The notes: generated by a model from the letters alone, not told the origin. A DNA stretch of 64,000 bases from Myxococcales bacterium (GCA_016792845.1 JAEUKH010000032.1:1-64000), one strand, 5' to 3'. Numbered from the stretch's first letter, positions 36,417 through 45,762 are shown. Program-made: numbers and translations.

Positions 36417-38042
36417 ATGACGAAGGGATCGAAGTCGGGCAGAAGGCTCTCTCCGCGTCTTGCGGGTGTGTTGGCTGCGATGGCTGCATTGGGTGCGGTC
36501 ACCGAGGCGAACGCGCAGGTGCTTTCGCGCTTTGCGCTGCGCGGCGAGTTCGGGGGCGGCACCATGTTGGCGTCACACCAGCGTGACGTGCTTGGGTACG
36601 ACTCGTTTGCGATTCAGGCCACGGGGCGCCTGGGCATCACGTTGGTGGGGCCGGTTGCGCTCCAGCTTGGGGTGGCGAACTGGTTCTTCCCGGCGGCGAA
36701 CGACTCGAACGGCGCCGCCCGTGACACGGGCCGTGTGCTCGCGCCGATGGCGGGTCTTCGCTTCGAGCCGCGCTTGGGCCCGGGCCGCTTCTTTATCGAC
36801 GTCAACGGCGGGTACGCGTTCACCGGCGACGATCGTCGGTTTACGTTCGACGCGGGGCTCGGCTACGAGTTCCAGGTGACGCGGGCCTTCCACATCGGCC
36901 CGGCGGTTCGCTACGGCCAGGTGTTCCAGCAGGCCGAGGTTGACGGCATCGCGCAGAACTTCCCCGACAAAGACGCTTCGTACTTCTCGGTGGGGCTCTC
37001 GATCGCGCTGCGGTACCCGCCCGACGAGGCAGCGGCTCCGTCTGACCGCGACGGCGACGGCGTGGTCGACGCTGACGACCAGTGTGTTGACGTGCCCGCG
37101 GGCCCGACCCCCGACCCGAACCGTCAGGGCTGCCCGGCTCCGACCGACCGTGACAGCGACGGCGTCAACGACGACAACGACCAGTGCCCCGACGTGCCGC
37201 AGGGTGACCATCCCGATCCGGCCCGCAACGGGTGCCCGATCGCAGACCAAGACCACGACGGCGTGCTCGACTCTGACGACCAGTGTCCGACCGAGCCGCA
37301 GGGCGCGACCCCCGACCCGGCGCGTCGCGGCTGCCCGGCGGGCGACCGTGACCGTGACGGCGTGATCGACCCCGAAGACCAGTGCGTCGACGTGCCCGCG
37401 GGCGCGCGCCCGAGCACGGCCCGCCGCGGCTGCCCGGCGCCTGACGCCGACCACGACGGCATCATCGACCAGCCCGAGGGGCCCGATCAGTGCCCCGACC
37501 GGCCTGAGACCTTCAACGGCAACCAAGACGACGACGGTTGCCCCGACGGCGCCGCCCTCGCCGAGCAGGTCGGCACGCAGATTCGCATCCTCCAGCAGGT
37601 GAACTTCCGCACCGACAGCGACGAGATCACGGGGCGCCAGTCGTTCCAGGTTCTCGAAGCCGTGGTGGGCATCCTCCGGGCGATGACGAACATCACCGCG
37701 ATCGACGTGCAGGGTCACACCGACGACCGCGGCGCGGCCGATCACAACCGCGACCTCTCGAACCGTCGCGCCGCCTCGGTGGTGCACTACCTCACCGAGC
37801 ACGGCCTCGAAGCGGGTCGTCTCAGCTCGCACGGCTTCGGCCCTGACTGCCCTGCGATCCCCGGCACCAGCCGTGCGGCCCGCGCGGCCAACCGTCGCGT
37901 GCAGTTCGTGATCGTGTCGCCCGAGACCCCGGCGGGTCAGTGCGTCAACGGCGTGACCATCGGCACGCCGTCGAACAACGCCAACCCGGCGCCCCCGGCT
38001 GAAGAGGGTGGCCGTCACGGCCGCCGTCACCGTCGGCACTGA
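36417..38042 (+). CDS. OmpA-family outer membrane protein with TSP3 repeats
   Basis: A 541-residue envelope protein. A signal peptide (cleavage near ANA-QVL, residue 33-34) precedes an eight-strand-like beta domain (about 35-200) ending in SVGLSIALRY. Then come five or six calcium-binding thrombospondin type-3 repeats (DRDGDGVVDADDQC and variants), and a C-terminal OmpA peptidoglycan-binding domain (NFRTDSDEI, IDVQGHTDDRG, LSNRRAASVVHYL). The His/Arg tail (GRRHRRH) is odd. It is expected to link the outer membrane to the cell wall. A strong hairpin follows the stop codon. Confidence 0.92.
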   Translation: MTKGSKSGRRLSPRLAGVLAAMAALGAVTEANAQVLSRFALRGEFGGGTMLASHQRDVLGYDSFAIQATGRLGITLVGPVALQLGVANWFFPAANDSNGAARDTGRVLAPMAGLRFEPRLGPGRFFIDVNGGYAFTGDDRRFTFDAGLGYEFQVTRAFHIGPAVRYGQVFQQAEVDGIAQNFPDKDASYFSVGLSIALRYPPDEAAAPSDRDGDGVVDADDQCVDVPAGPTPDPNRQGCPAPTDRDSDGVNDDNDQCPDVPQGDHPDPARNGCPIADQDHDGVLDSDDQCPTEPQGATPDPARRGCPAGDRDRDGVIDPEDQCVDVPAGARPSTARRGCPAPDADHDGIIDQPEGPDQCPDRPETFNGNQDDDGCPDGAALAEQVGTQIRILQQVNFRTDSDEITGRQSFQVLEAVVGILRAMTNITAIDVQGHTDDRGAADHNRDLSNRRAASVVHYLTEHGLEAGRLSSHGFGPDCPAIPGTSRAARAANRRVQFVIVSPETPAGQCVNGVTIGTPSNNANPAPPAEEGGRHGRRHRRH

Positions 38043-38067
38043 GCGATCGCCCTGAGAGGGGCTGCGG

Positions 38068-38104
38068 CGCGCCCGGCTTCGGAGGCAACTCCGGGTCGGG
38101 CGCG
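38068..38104. terminator. Terminator-like hairpin after the OmpA gene
   Basis: CGCGCCCG at 38068-38075 pairs with CGGGCGCG at 38097-38104. After a mismatched segment CGGAG pairs with CTCCG around a GCAA tetraloop (38085-38088). It lies between convergent stop codons at 38042 and 38199. There is no strong T-run. Confidence 0.6.
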
Positions 38105-38198
38105 TTGCGTTTGGGGGCGCGACGGGGCGCACGCGCTGCGACGCCACGATGCACGGCTCGATGCTCGTTGATGAGGGGAGAAGGGGCGTGTGCGGGGC

Positions 38199-38669
38199 TC
38201 AGCGCGAGGCGGGCGCGCTGGCGTCGGAGGCCACGGCGGCGTCGCCCGGGGCGTTGGCTTCGAGGGCCGCGAAGAGCTCGGTGTCGCCCGAGACGATGGC
38301 CTCGTCGGTGAGGCGCCACCCGGCGGCGCGCAGCTCCCAGTGCTCTTCGACGATGGTCTCGCGGATCATGGTGCTGTCGTTGCCGCGCACCCAAGAGACT
38401 TGAAGACGCGCCGAGCCGCGGGTGCCGTTGACCCGAGCGCCGTCGAGCTCGAGGTCGACGATGTTGACCCGCCGACCCCAGTTGCGATGGTGCTGCGTAA
38501 AGGCCTCGCGGAGGCTCGAATCAACGCTCCCCTCGGCGGCCGGGAGCCTGCCCCATCGGAGGTCGTCGTGAAAGAGCGCGGCGGTCTCGTCGAAGCTCGG
38601 GCGTGTCGGCGAGACGCATCCGAGGGTGAGGGTCAGGGCGAGGGCGAGGCGAGACGGCAGAGAGGCCAT
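38199..38669 (-). CDS. Putative lipoprotein of unknown function
   Basis: A 156-residue protein from the ATG at 38669, where a signal peptide begins (MASLPSRLALALTLTLGC; lipobox LTLGC). The mature part (ETAALFHDDLRWGR through HWELRAAGWRLTDEAI) has the look of an NTF2-like/SnoaL cone fold, with an Ala/Asp/Ser-rich tail. It is 54 bp downstream of a membrane protein gene and last in a three-gene leftward group. The assignment as lipoprotein is good; the fold is a guess. Confidence 0.72.
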   Translation of the reverse strand: MASLPSRLALALTLTLGCVSPTRPSFDETAALFHDDLRWGRLPAAEGSVDSSLREAFTQHHRNWGRRVNIVDLELDGARVNGTRGSARLQVSWVRGNDSTMIRETIVEEHWELRAAGWRLTDEAIVSGDTELFAALEANAPGDAAVASDASAPASR

Positions 38670-38723
38670 GCCCGAGGCGATACCGCGAGGCCGCGGGCGG
38701 CCACGAATTCTCGGCACACTCGC

Positions 38724-39560
38724 TCAGGCCGCGGCGATCTCGCGCCACGCTTCGGTCTCTGCGGCGAGGGCTTCGTCTTCGCGCGCCAGCGATTCGACGA
38801 GGGTGCCCTCGGGGCCCGCCGCGCCCTGCGCGTCGAGCGAGCGCGCGATGCGTACGAACGACTCGACGCCGGTGACGAGGCGCGCGTCGATGGCGTCGAG
38901 GGCGCTGCGGGGCGCTCCCCGCGCGGCCAGCTCAAGGCGACGGTCGAGGGCCGCCGAGAAGGCCACCCAGGCGGCTTCGAGGCGGTCGCGACGGGGCCTC
39001 GCGTCGAGGCCCAGGGCAGCCCTGAGAGACCACTGGCGGTGAAGCTCGACGGCGCGTTCGAGCGAGGCCGAGAGGGGCCCCTCGACGCGGGTCGCGGCGT
39101 GACGCAGCTCGGCCGTTCGCGCGTCGTCGACGACGAGCCAGAAGCCCACCCCGAGGAGCGCCGCGCAAACCAACACCGAGGCGCCGCGCACCACGGCCTC
39201 GTCGGCGCCGCCCCACCGCGTGGCCACGAGGGCCGCAGCGGCGCCGCTCAGCCCCACCACGAGGGCGCCCAGCGCGCGGGCCCGCGGCGTCGGCGCGCGC
39301 CAGAGGCGGGCCGCGAAGATCGAGACGGCGAAGAGCGCTCCGCCGAGCGGCGAGAGCTGCGACCCCAGGGCCACGAGGCCGAGGCCGCCGAGGGCGCCCG
39401 AGGCGATGGCGCGCGGCCCCGGGCGACCGTCGACGAGGCCCGCGAGCCCGACGCTCAGGCCGAGGGTCAGCAGCGGCGGCCCCAAGCCCTCTGACCCGAG
39501 CAGGGCAGGCAGCGCGACCCAGGCGACGCCCAACAGGCTAGATTGAAGGAGCTTTGACAT
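38724..39560 (-). CDS. Membrane protein with C-terminal helical domain
   Basis: 278 residues. The first 145 contain about five or six membrane spans rich in Gly/Ala/Leu. The rest (150-278) is soluble and helical with many Arg/Glu/Ala residues, possibly a coiled coil. No known family is evident. It starts with ATG 32 bp after the vWA gene, and the lipoprotein gene follows at 54 bp, so the three may form an envelope complex with a vWA surface component. Confidence 0.72.
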   Translation of the reverse strand: MSKLLQSSLLGVAWVALPALLGSEGLGPPLLTLGLSVGLAGLVDGRPGPRAIASGALGGLGLVALGSQLSPLGGALFAVSIFAARLWRAPTPRARALGALVVGLSGAAAALVATRWGGADEAVVRGASVLVCAALLGVGFWLVVDDARTAELRHAATRVEGPLSASLERAVELHRQWSLRAALGLDARPRRDRLEAAWVAFSAALDRRLELAARGAPRSALDAIDARLVTGVESFVRIARSLDAQGAAGPEGTLVESLAREDEALAAETEAWREIAAA

Positions 39561-39592
39561 CTCAGGTGCCCTCTTCGTGACTGAATGGTGAT

Positions 39593-41077
39593 TCAGTACG
39601 CCGCGCTTGAGCGCATGGCGCGACGGTGGATGGCGTTCGATCCGAGCCCATAGGCGCGCCCCGCTTCAGAGCCGGCGCTGAGGTTGTTGAAGGCCGAGCG
39701 GTCGCGGTTGTACTGGTTGATCTGCGCGGTGAGGGCGGGCGAAGGGGCCACGGCCTGGAGCTGTTGCAGCTGCGCCATGTTTGACGCTGAGAGTCGTTCG
39801 GCTTCGTCGGCGCGCCCGTCGCGCCATGCGACCACGGCCTCGGCCTGGCGTGCGGCGAGGGCCGTTGATTCGGCTTCGGCGAAGACCGAGAGGTTGCGCG
39901 AGGCGTCGGCTTCGGCGGCGTCGCGGGCGAGTCGGAGGGCGAGCGCGTCGGGGGTGACCGAGGCCATGCTCTGCCGCGCGACCTGGCGCCAGGCGACGCG
40001 TGAGGTGAGGGCGTCGAGTGCGCCGGCGCTGTCGACGGTGGCGTCGCGGTCGACGGTGAAGGCGGCCACGAGGCGACGCTCTTCGCCCGCGAAGAGGGCG
40101 CCGACAGGGAGCCGGACGCGTTGGCCCTGGGCCTCGGCTTCGGCGCCGTAGACGCGGCGGAGCGTCCAGCCGCGGGGGAGCCCGAGCTCGACCTCGGCGA
40201 GGTCGACGGTGGTGCGCCCCGATTGCTCGAGCTCGCGGGTGAGAAAGGTCTGAAGCTGTGCGCCGTTGCGAAGAAACTCGTAGTTGCCCCGGCCCGCGTC
40301 GGCGAGGCGGCTCATGAACGACTCGTCGTAGTCGGCCCCGATGCCGAGCGACGAGAGGGTGACGCCGCGGTCGGCGCGCTGCCGCACCTCGGTGCTCAGC
40401 CCGTCGATCGAGAGGCCCGAGCCGTCGCGCCCGTCAGACATCAACACCACGCGGTGGACGTACCCGTCGGGCGCATCGCGCAGCGACTCGGCTCCGGCGC
40501 GGAGCCCTGCGGGGATGTTCGTTCCGCCTTCGATGCCGATGGTCGAGATGAGGTGTTGCAGCTGGCCGCGCACCGAGCCGACCCGCGCGAGGGGTTGCAG
40601 CACCCGGGCCGCGTCAGAGTACGTGACGAGCGAAATCTGATCGTTGTCGCGCATCTGCGAGACCACGCTGCGCACGGCGTTGCGGGCCTGCTCGATCTTC
40701 TCGCCCGACATCGAGCCCGACACGTCGAGCACCATCGCGAAGGCCACAGGCCGCGGCGGGAGGTTCGGCACCTCGTCGGCGGTCACCCGAATCTCGGCGT
40801 AGACGGTCTGACCCGAGCCCGGCTGCACCTGGCCGTGCGAGAGCGCGATGCGACCGTGAACGCCCGGGCCCGCGAAGGTGCTCGTCGGCGCGGGGGTCGT
40901 GCCCGCGGGGGTGCGGCGCGCCTCGGGGCGGGCGATCTCAGCGGCCGTGCGCGGGGTGGCCGTCGAGCTCCGCGGGGCCCTGAGCAGCACGACGCCGCCC
41001 ACCGCGAGGGCGACACATCCGGCTGCGACGGCGCGGGTATTCGATGGGGTGAAGAGCGATGCGAGGGGCTTCGTCAT
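39593..41077 (-). CDS. Membrane-anchored vWA domain protein
   Basis: A 494-residue protein. One hydrophobic N-terminal segment (about 17-33) anchors or exports it, followed by a Thr/Pro/Ala linker. An immunoglobulin-like strand region precedes the vWA domain with MIDAS VLDVSGSMSGEK, EGGTNIPAG and VLMSDGRDG. The C-terminal third resembles the Ca-activated chloride-channel/YfbK-type vWA proteins (VELGLPRGWTLRRVYG, then a helical tail). I start at the ATG at 41077, which has a GGAG ribosome site; the open frame further upstream is antisense to the WYL gene promoter region. Confidence 0.85.
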   Translation of the reverse strand: MTKPLASLFTPSNTRAVAAGCVALAVGGVVLLRAPRSSTATPRTAAEIARPEARRTPAGTTPAPTSTFAGPGVHGRIALSHGQVQPGSGQTVYAEIRVTADEVPNLPPRPVAFAMVLDVSGSMSGEKIEQARNAVRSVVSQMRDNDQISLVTYSDAARVLQPLARVGSVRGQLQHLISTIGIEGGTNIPAGLRAGAESLRDAPDGYVHRVVLMSDGRDGSGLSIDGLSTEVRQRADRGVTLSSLGIGADYDESFMSRLADAGRGNYEFLRNGAQLQTFLTRELEQSGRTTVDLAEVELGLPRGWTLRRVYGAEAEAQGQRVRLPVGALFAGEERRLVAAFTVDRDATVDSAGALDALTSRVAWRQVARQSMASVTPDALALRLARDAAEADASRNLSVFAEAESTALAARQAEAVVAWRDGRADEAERLSASNMAQLQQLQAVAPSPALTAQINQYNRDRSAFNNLSAGSEAGRAYGLGSNAIHRRAMRSSAAY

Positions 41078-41297
41078 GGCGTGGTCTCCGGTGCGGTGGG
41101 GGGCTTCTCCCCCGTAGGCGTCGCAGGCAAAAGCGAGCCGCCACTGCGGCGCTGTGCGACCACGGTGTGCAGGCAAACCCGGCGAGCGGTGGGGGTGCCT
41201 CGCTCTGACGCGCGTCGCGTCGGTCGGGTCTAAAGCGCCGTACGAATGTCGGCGCGGCCCTTTACGAGGCCGAGCGAGTGTGACATTCACTGTCCCG

Positions 41298-42335
41298 ATG
41301 CCACGCCGCCCCTCTTCGGGTCGCCCTTCGGGCCAGTACACACAGGCCGTGCGGTTGTTCAAGCTGTACGAGCTTCTTGAGTCGAACCCTGAGGGCATCA
41401 GGCTCGAAGACGCCGCGACGCAGTTGACCGTCACGCCTCGCTCGATCCGCCGTGATTTGAAGGCCCTTGAGATGGCCGGGGTCGAGATCGAGTCGCACGA
41501 GACCGAGACCGAGCGGCGCATCCGGCGCAAGGCCAGCGCGAGCACCGCCGAGCCGATTCGCATGACGCGCTTTCAGAAGTACTCGCTCGCGGCGCTGCGG
41601 CGTGTGGTCGACGTGATGCAGGGCACACCCTTTCACGATGACTTTTCGCAGCTCGTGGCGCGGCTCATCACCCCGGGGAGCGAAGACGGCGCGATGGTCG
41701 AGCGCTTCTTGTACATCCCCGAAGCGCCGAAGAATTACCGCAAGCTTAAAGACCAGATTTACGAGATCTACGACGGCATTTTGCGCTCGTACACGTTGCA
41801 GTTTCAGTACGACGGCGGCACCACCCCGGGGCCTCGGCGGGTCGAGCCCTACGCGCTGGTGCTCTATCAGAACGGGCTCTATGTCGTAGGCCGCGACGTT
41901 CAGAAGAACGCCGACCGCACCTTCGCGGTCGAGCGCATGAAGCGGGTGCGGGTGGTGGCCAACGCGCCCTTCAAGCGCGACCCGAACTTCAACGTCTCGA
42001 AGCTCTTCGAAGGGGCCTTCGGGATCTTCGGCGGCGGGAGCGAGCGCATCCACGTCGCGGTCGATTTTGTGCAGCGCCTGGCGCCAGTGGTCGAGCCCCG
42101 CGAGTGGCACCCCTCGCAGAAGATCTCGCACCTGCCCGAGGGGGGCATTCGCGTCGAGTTCGATGTCACCTCGTTGACCGAGGTGGTGGGGTGGGTCTTG
42201 CGATGGGGCGCGGGGGCGGTGGTGCGCGCCCCTGAAGAGCTGCGGCGCCGTGTGCAAGACGAGCAGCGCAAGGCCCTCGCCCGTTACGACGAGGCGTCGG
42301 CCTTGGGCGGCGAGGCCGGGGCGATGAGGTCGTAA
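41298..42335 (+). CDS. WYL-domain transcriptional regulator
   Basis: A 345-residue DNA-binding regulator. The N-terminal winged helix (15-60: VRLFKLYELLESNPEGIRLE, TPRSIRRDLKALEMAG) is DeoR-like. The WYL domain (about 135-230) includes the YALVLYQNGLYVVGRD and FAVERMKRVRV strands, where the family's W-Y-L residues are represented by Y-Y-V. A C-terminal WCX-like extension follows. WYL proteins sense nucleotides or nucleic-acid ligands and often control stress or defence genes; no defence genes are seen here. Its 3' end overlaps the convergent Lgt-like gene by 52 bp. Confidence 0.88.
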   Translation: MPRRPSSGRPSGQYTQAVRLFKLYELLESNPEGIRLEDAATQLTVTPRSIRRDLKALEMAGVEIESHETETERRIRRKASASTAEPIRMTRFQKYSLAALRRVVDVMQGTPFHDDFSQLVARLITPGSEDGAMVERFLYIPEAPKNYRKLKDQIYEIYDGILRSYTLQFQYDGGTTPGPRRVEPYALVLYQNGLYVVGRDVQKNADRTFAVERMKRVRVVANAPFKRDPNFNVSKLFEGAFGIFGGGSERIHVAVDFVQRLAPVVEPREWHPSQKISHLPEGGIRVEFDVTSLTEVVGWVLRWGAGAVVRAPEELRRRVQDEQRKALARYDEASALGGEAGAMRS

Positions 42336-43117
42336 GGGGCCGCGGGTGAGTGCGCCCAAGGCGCGTGGGTCGCGGCGCGGCGGAGGATCCAGACGCCGAA
42401 GGCCATGAAGGCGAAGCACGCCCACTGCGCGGGGGTCAGCCCGGCGTAGCGCGGGTCGCTGTCGGGGCCGAGGTCGGTGGCGCGCAAGAAATCGAGCGGG
42501 AAGCGCATCAAGGGGTAGGCGACCGCGAGGCTGCCCGCGATCATGCCGGGGCGTCGGGTCTTTCGGCTGACCGTTACGACCAGGGCGATGAGCAGCGGGG
42601 TGAGCGCGAACTCGATCAGCCCGAGGTCGAAGCGCGCCCCGTCGGGGAAGCGCACCGCCAAGGCCGAGTCGCTGAGGCGCCCCGGGTGATCGTGGACCAC
42701 CGCGCAGCCCGCGCGACCGAGGAGCCACCCGAAGGGGAAGGTGTAGGTCGCGAGGTCGGCGAAGACCCACCGCGGGAGGCGCCGCCACACGATGTACAGG
42801 GTGCCGCCGAGCACCGAGCCGATGATGCCGCCGAACGACGACAGCCCGTGGTGGATCATGAAGAGCTCGCTGAGCCCTTCGCGCAAGACCTCGGGGTGAT
42901 AGAAGATCGTGTCGAGCATGTGCCCGGCGACGAAGCCGGCGACATAGATGGTGAGGGTGAAGCCGTCGACCACAGACATCGGGCGAAGGCCCAACTGATG
43001 GGCGCGCCGCACGATCACCCAGTGCCCCAAGAGCACCCCGATCGCCACGAGGAAGCCGAAGGCGTGAAAGGTGAGGCCGAAGAGCTTCACCTCGGTCGCG
43101 CTGATGTAAGGGATCAT
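42284..43117 (-). CDS. Lgt-like protein (prolipoprotein diacylglyceryl transferase family)
   Basis: A 277-residue membrane protein with about seven spans and the Lgt topology. Blocks correspond to the family: IGVLLGHWVIVRRA, SSFGGIIGSVLGG (93-105) and PFGWLLGRAGCAVVHDHPGR (128-147). Two normally essential positions differ. The His of the SFHGG motif reads Phe95 (a His-His pair lies at 89-90), and GRxGNFxN reads GRAGCAVVH. It may be a paralogue with altered or lost activity; the main lgt would then lie elsewhere. It follows comEC by 45 bp. Confidence 0.8.
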   Translation of the reverse strand: MIPYISATEVKLFGLTFHAFGFLVAIGVLLGHWVIVRRAHQLGLRPMSVVDGFTLTIYVAGFVAGHMLDTIFYHPEVLREGLSELFMIHHGLSSFGGIIGSVLGGTLYIVWRRLPRWVFADLATYTFPFGWLLGRAGCAVVHDHPGRLSDSALAVRFPDGARFDLGLIEFALTPLLIALVVTVSRKTRRPGMIAGSLAVAYPLMRFPLDFLRATDLGPDSDPRYAGLTPAQWACFAFMAFGVWILRRAATHAPWAHSPAAPYDLIAPASPPKADASS

Positions 43118-43162
43118 GACGGTGCACGCGAGTACTCCAGATGGTGCGGCGGGGCCAATGAA

Positions 43163-45502
43163 TCACTGCCAGCGACCCTCGGCGGTCAGGCGAATCGTGA
43201 CGGCGCCTGAGAGGTCGGTGCGGCGCAGCGGGATGCCCCGGGCCGCGAGCCGCGCGAGCACCGTGGGGTGCGGGTGGCCGAAGGGCGAGGGGTGACCGCA
43301 GCTCACCAAGGCCACCTCGGGCCGCAGCCGGTCGAGCCACGCGTCGGTGGTCGAGGTGCGACTGCCGTGGTGCCCCAGCTTCAACACCGTGACAGGCCCC
43401 AAGCGGTCGAGCAGCGCCGCCTCGCCCGCGCGCTCGAGGTCTCCGGGCAAGAGCACCGTGGCGTTGCCGAAGCGGAGCCTCAGCACGAACGATGCGTCGT
43501 TGGCGGGCACCTCGGGGCGCATGCGGGGGCAGGGGGCCAACACTTCGAGCCAAAGCCCGTGAAAATAGCGCCCGCCGCAGAGCTGCTCGGGCCCCAAGAC
43601 CGTGACGCCGTGGGCGCGGGCGGCGCCCAAGGCTCGCGCGTAGGCCCCGGTGTATCCCAGGGCTACTCCTTGCCCGGTGTCCCAGAACGCGGGTGTTGAC
43701 ACCGTGTCAAAGACCGCGGCGAGGCCGCCGGCGTGGTCGGGGTGAGGGTGCGAGAGCACCACCGCGGCGAGGTGATCGCGGCGGGCGAGCCGAAGCCACG
43801 GGGCCACCACCCGTTCGCCCGGGTCGGGCTCCTGGTGCAGCGCGCCGCCCGCGTCGACCAGCATCGCCTCGCCGTCTGGGAGGTCGATCAAGAGGGCATC
43901 GCCCTGACCCACGTCGAGCGCCGTGATCTGCAAGACGCCGGTGGGGTGCGCCGCGCGCCGATGCCGCACCTCGATGCAGCCCAAGAGCGCCGCCGTGCAG
44001 AGCCCGAGCGCACACCGCGCCCGCCACGAGAGCCCCATCATCACCACGATCGAGACCGTCGCGATAAAACATTGACTCTGTGTCAACATCGGCGGCACCC
44101 AGGTCGCGCCTGGGAGGGTGAGGGCCACGTCGGGGAGCGCGAAGAGGGTCTTGAGGGCCCACGCGCCGGGGTGCGAGACCCAACGCGCGAGCCGTAGCGG
44201 GAGCAGCAGCGCGGCGATGGCGGTGGCCAGGGTGAGCGGGAGCCCGAAGACCTCTCCGAGCGGGGCCGCGACGGCGTTCATGGCCAGCGCGGTGCCGGGC
44301 ACGCGGCCGAACCATGCGGCCAGCAATGGGGCCGTGGCGAGGCCCGCGCGGAGGCTCGTGGCGACGGCGCTCCAGAGCTCGGCCGCGACGCGACGCGAGA
44401 ACGATGTTGACGGTGTGTCAAATCGAAGCGCGTCTTCGGCCTCGGGGCGCGTGAGGAGCGCCCAAGTGGCGATGATCGAGAGGAGCCACCCCGGGTCGAG
44501 GGCGAGCCAGGGGTGTGTGACGCCCATCACGAGGGCCACGCCGGCGAGGGCGCTCTCGGGCACCGCGCGGCGAAGAAACAGCGGGGCCGCGAGCGAGAGG
44601 GCGCCGGTGAAGAGGGCCCTGAGCGAGGCCGACGAGGCGCCGGTCATCAAGACGAAGAAGCCCGCGAGGGGCAGCGGCAAGAGCCGGGCGAGGCGCCAGG
44701 TGTAGCCCCGCGCGGTGAGCCAGGTCGCGTAGACCAGGGTGCGCCTGAGGATCGCGCCCACCAGCGCGAGGATCAACGAGACGTGGGCGCCGCTGACCGC
44801 GAGGAGGTGCGCGAGCCCGCTCTGGCGAAAGGCCTCTTCGGCGCCGGTGTCGAGACCCGCGGTGTCGCCGAAGAGCAGGGCCTTGGCGTGGGCGTGGGAG
44901 GGGCCGTCGAGGGTCTGGGCGAGGGCCGCGGAGACTCGGCGACGGGCCCTGAGCGCCCAGGCTCGCACGGCCCGGAGGGGCGAAGACTGACGCCCGGTGA
45001 TTTCGCAGAAGGCGCTCTCTCCGCGCCAATGAAGGCCGCGGAGGGGGTAGCCCATCGCGGCGCCCGGGAGGCCCGGGTTACGCATGGGCACCAGCGGGTG
45101 CACCGTCGCGATCGCGCTCACCCGATCGCCAGGCACGGCCATGCAGCGCCCCGGGGGGAAGCGCCACGCCACGAGCCCGTACGGCGCCACCCGCACCTCG
45201 CAGCGCTGCGCGTCGCCGAGGTCGACACAGCCTGACTCGACGACGCCCTCCATGCGCTCGGTCTGCGCGGCCGAGAGGCGATCGTGCCAAGGGGCAGGGC
45301 GAAGCTGAGGTTGCTGACCCGCGCCGAGGCAGGCCGCGCCCAGCAACAACACCAGCGCCGCGGCGTTGCGGTGCCCGCGCCCGACGAGGCCCACGGCCAC
45401 GAGAGACGCGACCGCGCTCGCCGCGAGGGCAGCCTCGCCCACGGGGGGCGCGAGCCAGAGGGCGCCCACCCAAAAGAGAAACAAGAGTCGAAGCGGCCCC
45501 AT
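43163..45502 (-). CDS. comEC: ComEC/Rec2 DNA-uptake channel protein
   Basis: A 779-residue membrane protein expected to carry single-stranded DNA across the inner membrane during transformation. It has an N-terminal OB-like region (about 70-170), the Competence membrane domain (about 200-500; AEEAFRQSGLAHLLAVSGAH then VSLILALVG), and a C-terminal metallo-beta-lactamase-like domain (ALDVGQGDALLIDLPDG, LSHPHPDHAGG, LGHHGSRTSTTDAW). I use the ATG at 45502 (MGPLRLLFLFW). It contains three copies of the palindrome also seen in selA. The gene is complete, but no other competence gene is in the window. Confidence 0.92.
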   Translation of the reverse strand: MGPLRLLFLFWVGALWLAPPVGEAALAASAVASLVAVGLVGRGHRNAAALVLLLGAACLGAGQQPQLRPAPWHDRLSAAQTERMEGVVESGCVDLGDAQRCEVRVAPYGLVAWRFPPGRCMAVPGDRVSAIATVHPLVPMRNPGLPGAAMGYPLRGLHWRGESAFCEITGRQSSPLRAVRAWALRARRRVSAALAQTLDGPSHAHAKALLFGDTAGLDTGAEEAFRQSGLAHLLAVSGAHVSLILALVGAILRRTLVYATWLTARGYTWRLARLLPLPLAGFFVLMTGASSASLRALFTGALSLAAPLFLRRAVPESALAGVALVMGVTHPWLALDPGWLLSIIATWALLTRPEAEDALRFDTPSTSFSRRVAAELWSAVATSLRAGLATAPLLAAWFGRVPGTALAMNAVAAPLGEVFGLPLTLATAIAALLLPLRLARWVSHPGAWALKTLFALPDVALTLPGATWVPPMLTQSQCFIATVSIVVMMGLSWRARCALGLCTAALLGCIEVRHRRAAHPTGVLQITALDVGQGDALLIDLPDGEAMLVDAGGALHQEPDPGERVVAPWLRLARRDHLAAVVLSHPHPDHAGGLAAVFDTVSTPAFWDTGQGVALGYTGAYARALGAARAHGVTVLGPEQLCGGRYFHGLWLEVLAPCPRMRPEVPANDASFVLRLRFGNATVLLPGDLERAGEAALLDRLGPVTVLKLGHHGSRTSTTDAWLDRLRPEVALVSCGHPSPFGHPHPTVLARLAARGIPLRRTDLSGAVTIRLTAEGRWQ
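43695..43711. repeat. 17-bp palindrome in comEC, copy A
   Basis: GTTGACACCGTGTCAAA: one mismatch from a perfect palindrome and almost identical to the perfect selA copy at 7191-7207. It encodes FDTVST in comEC with rare TTT and TCA codons. Confidence 0.65.
44071..44087. repeat. 17-bp palindrome in comEC, copy B
   Basis: ATTGACTCTGTGTCAAC: the TTGAC and GTCAA cores are retained, with mismatches at the outer base and one inner pair. Inside the comEC coding region. Confidence 0.5.
44406..44422. repeat. 17-bp palindrome in comEC, copy C
   Basis: GTTGACGGTGTGTCAAA: TTGAC and GTGTCAAA retained. It encodes FDTPST in comEC, again through TTT and TCA codons. Confidence 0.5.
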
Positions 45503-45720
45503 GGCAGAGACCGCACCGCAACACTTATACCCCGGCACAAAGCCCAGAAAGATCGCAAGAACGGCTGCGTGCGACTGGCCGACCGCACTGGCCGAGGGGT
45601 GGAAACACGGAGACCGCGCTGGCCGGGTGGACACCCTCTAGGCCTCCGACGCTGTAAATCATGGTGGAGACAGAATCGCTTGACGGCGCCCTGGCCCAAC
45701 CCTTACGTACGCGTCACAGT

Positions 45721-45751
45721 TTGACCCTCACCTGTGCGTGAGGGTTAGAGT
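45721..45751 (+). promoter_or_regulatory. MerR-type operator/promoter of the isc operon
   Basis: A TTGACC -35 box (45721-45726) and a TAGAGT -10 box (45746-45751) are separated by 19 bp, the long spacer typical of MerR-family promoters. A perfect dyad, ACCCTCAC (45724-45731) and GTGAGGGT (45738-45745), fills the spacer. This is the classic arrangement in which a MerR protein untwists the DNA to activate. The first gene downstream, 12 bases away, encodes a MerR-family protein, so autoregulation and control of the isc operon are likely. Confidence 0.8.
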
Positions 45752-45762
45752 AGGCCCCTTCG

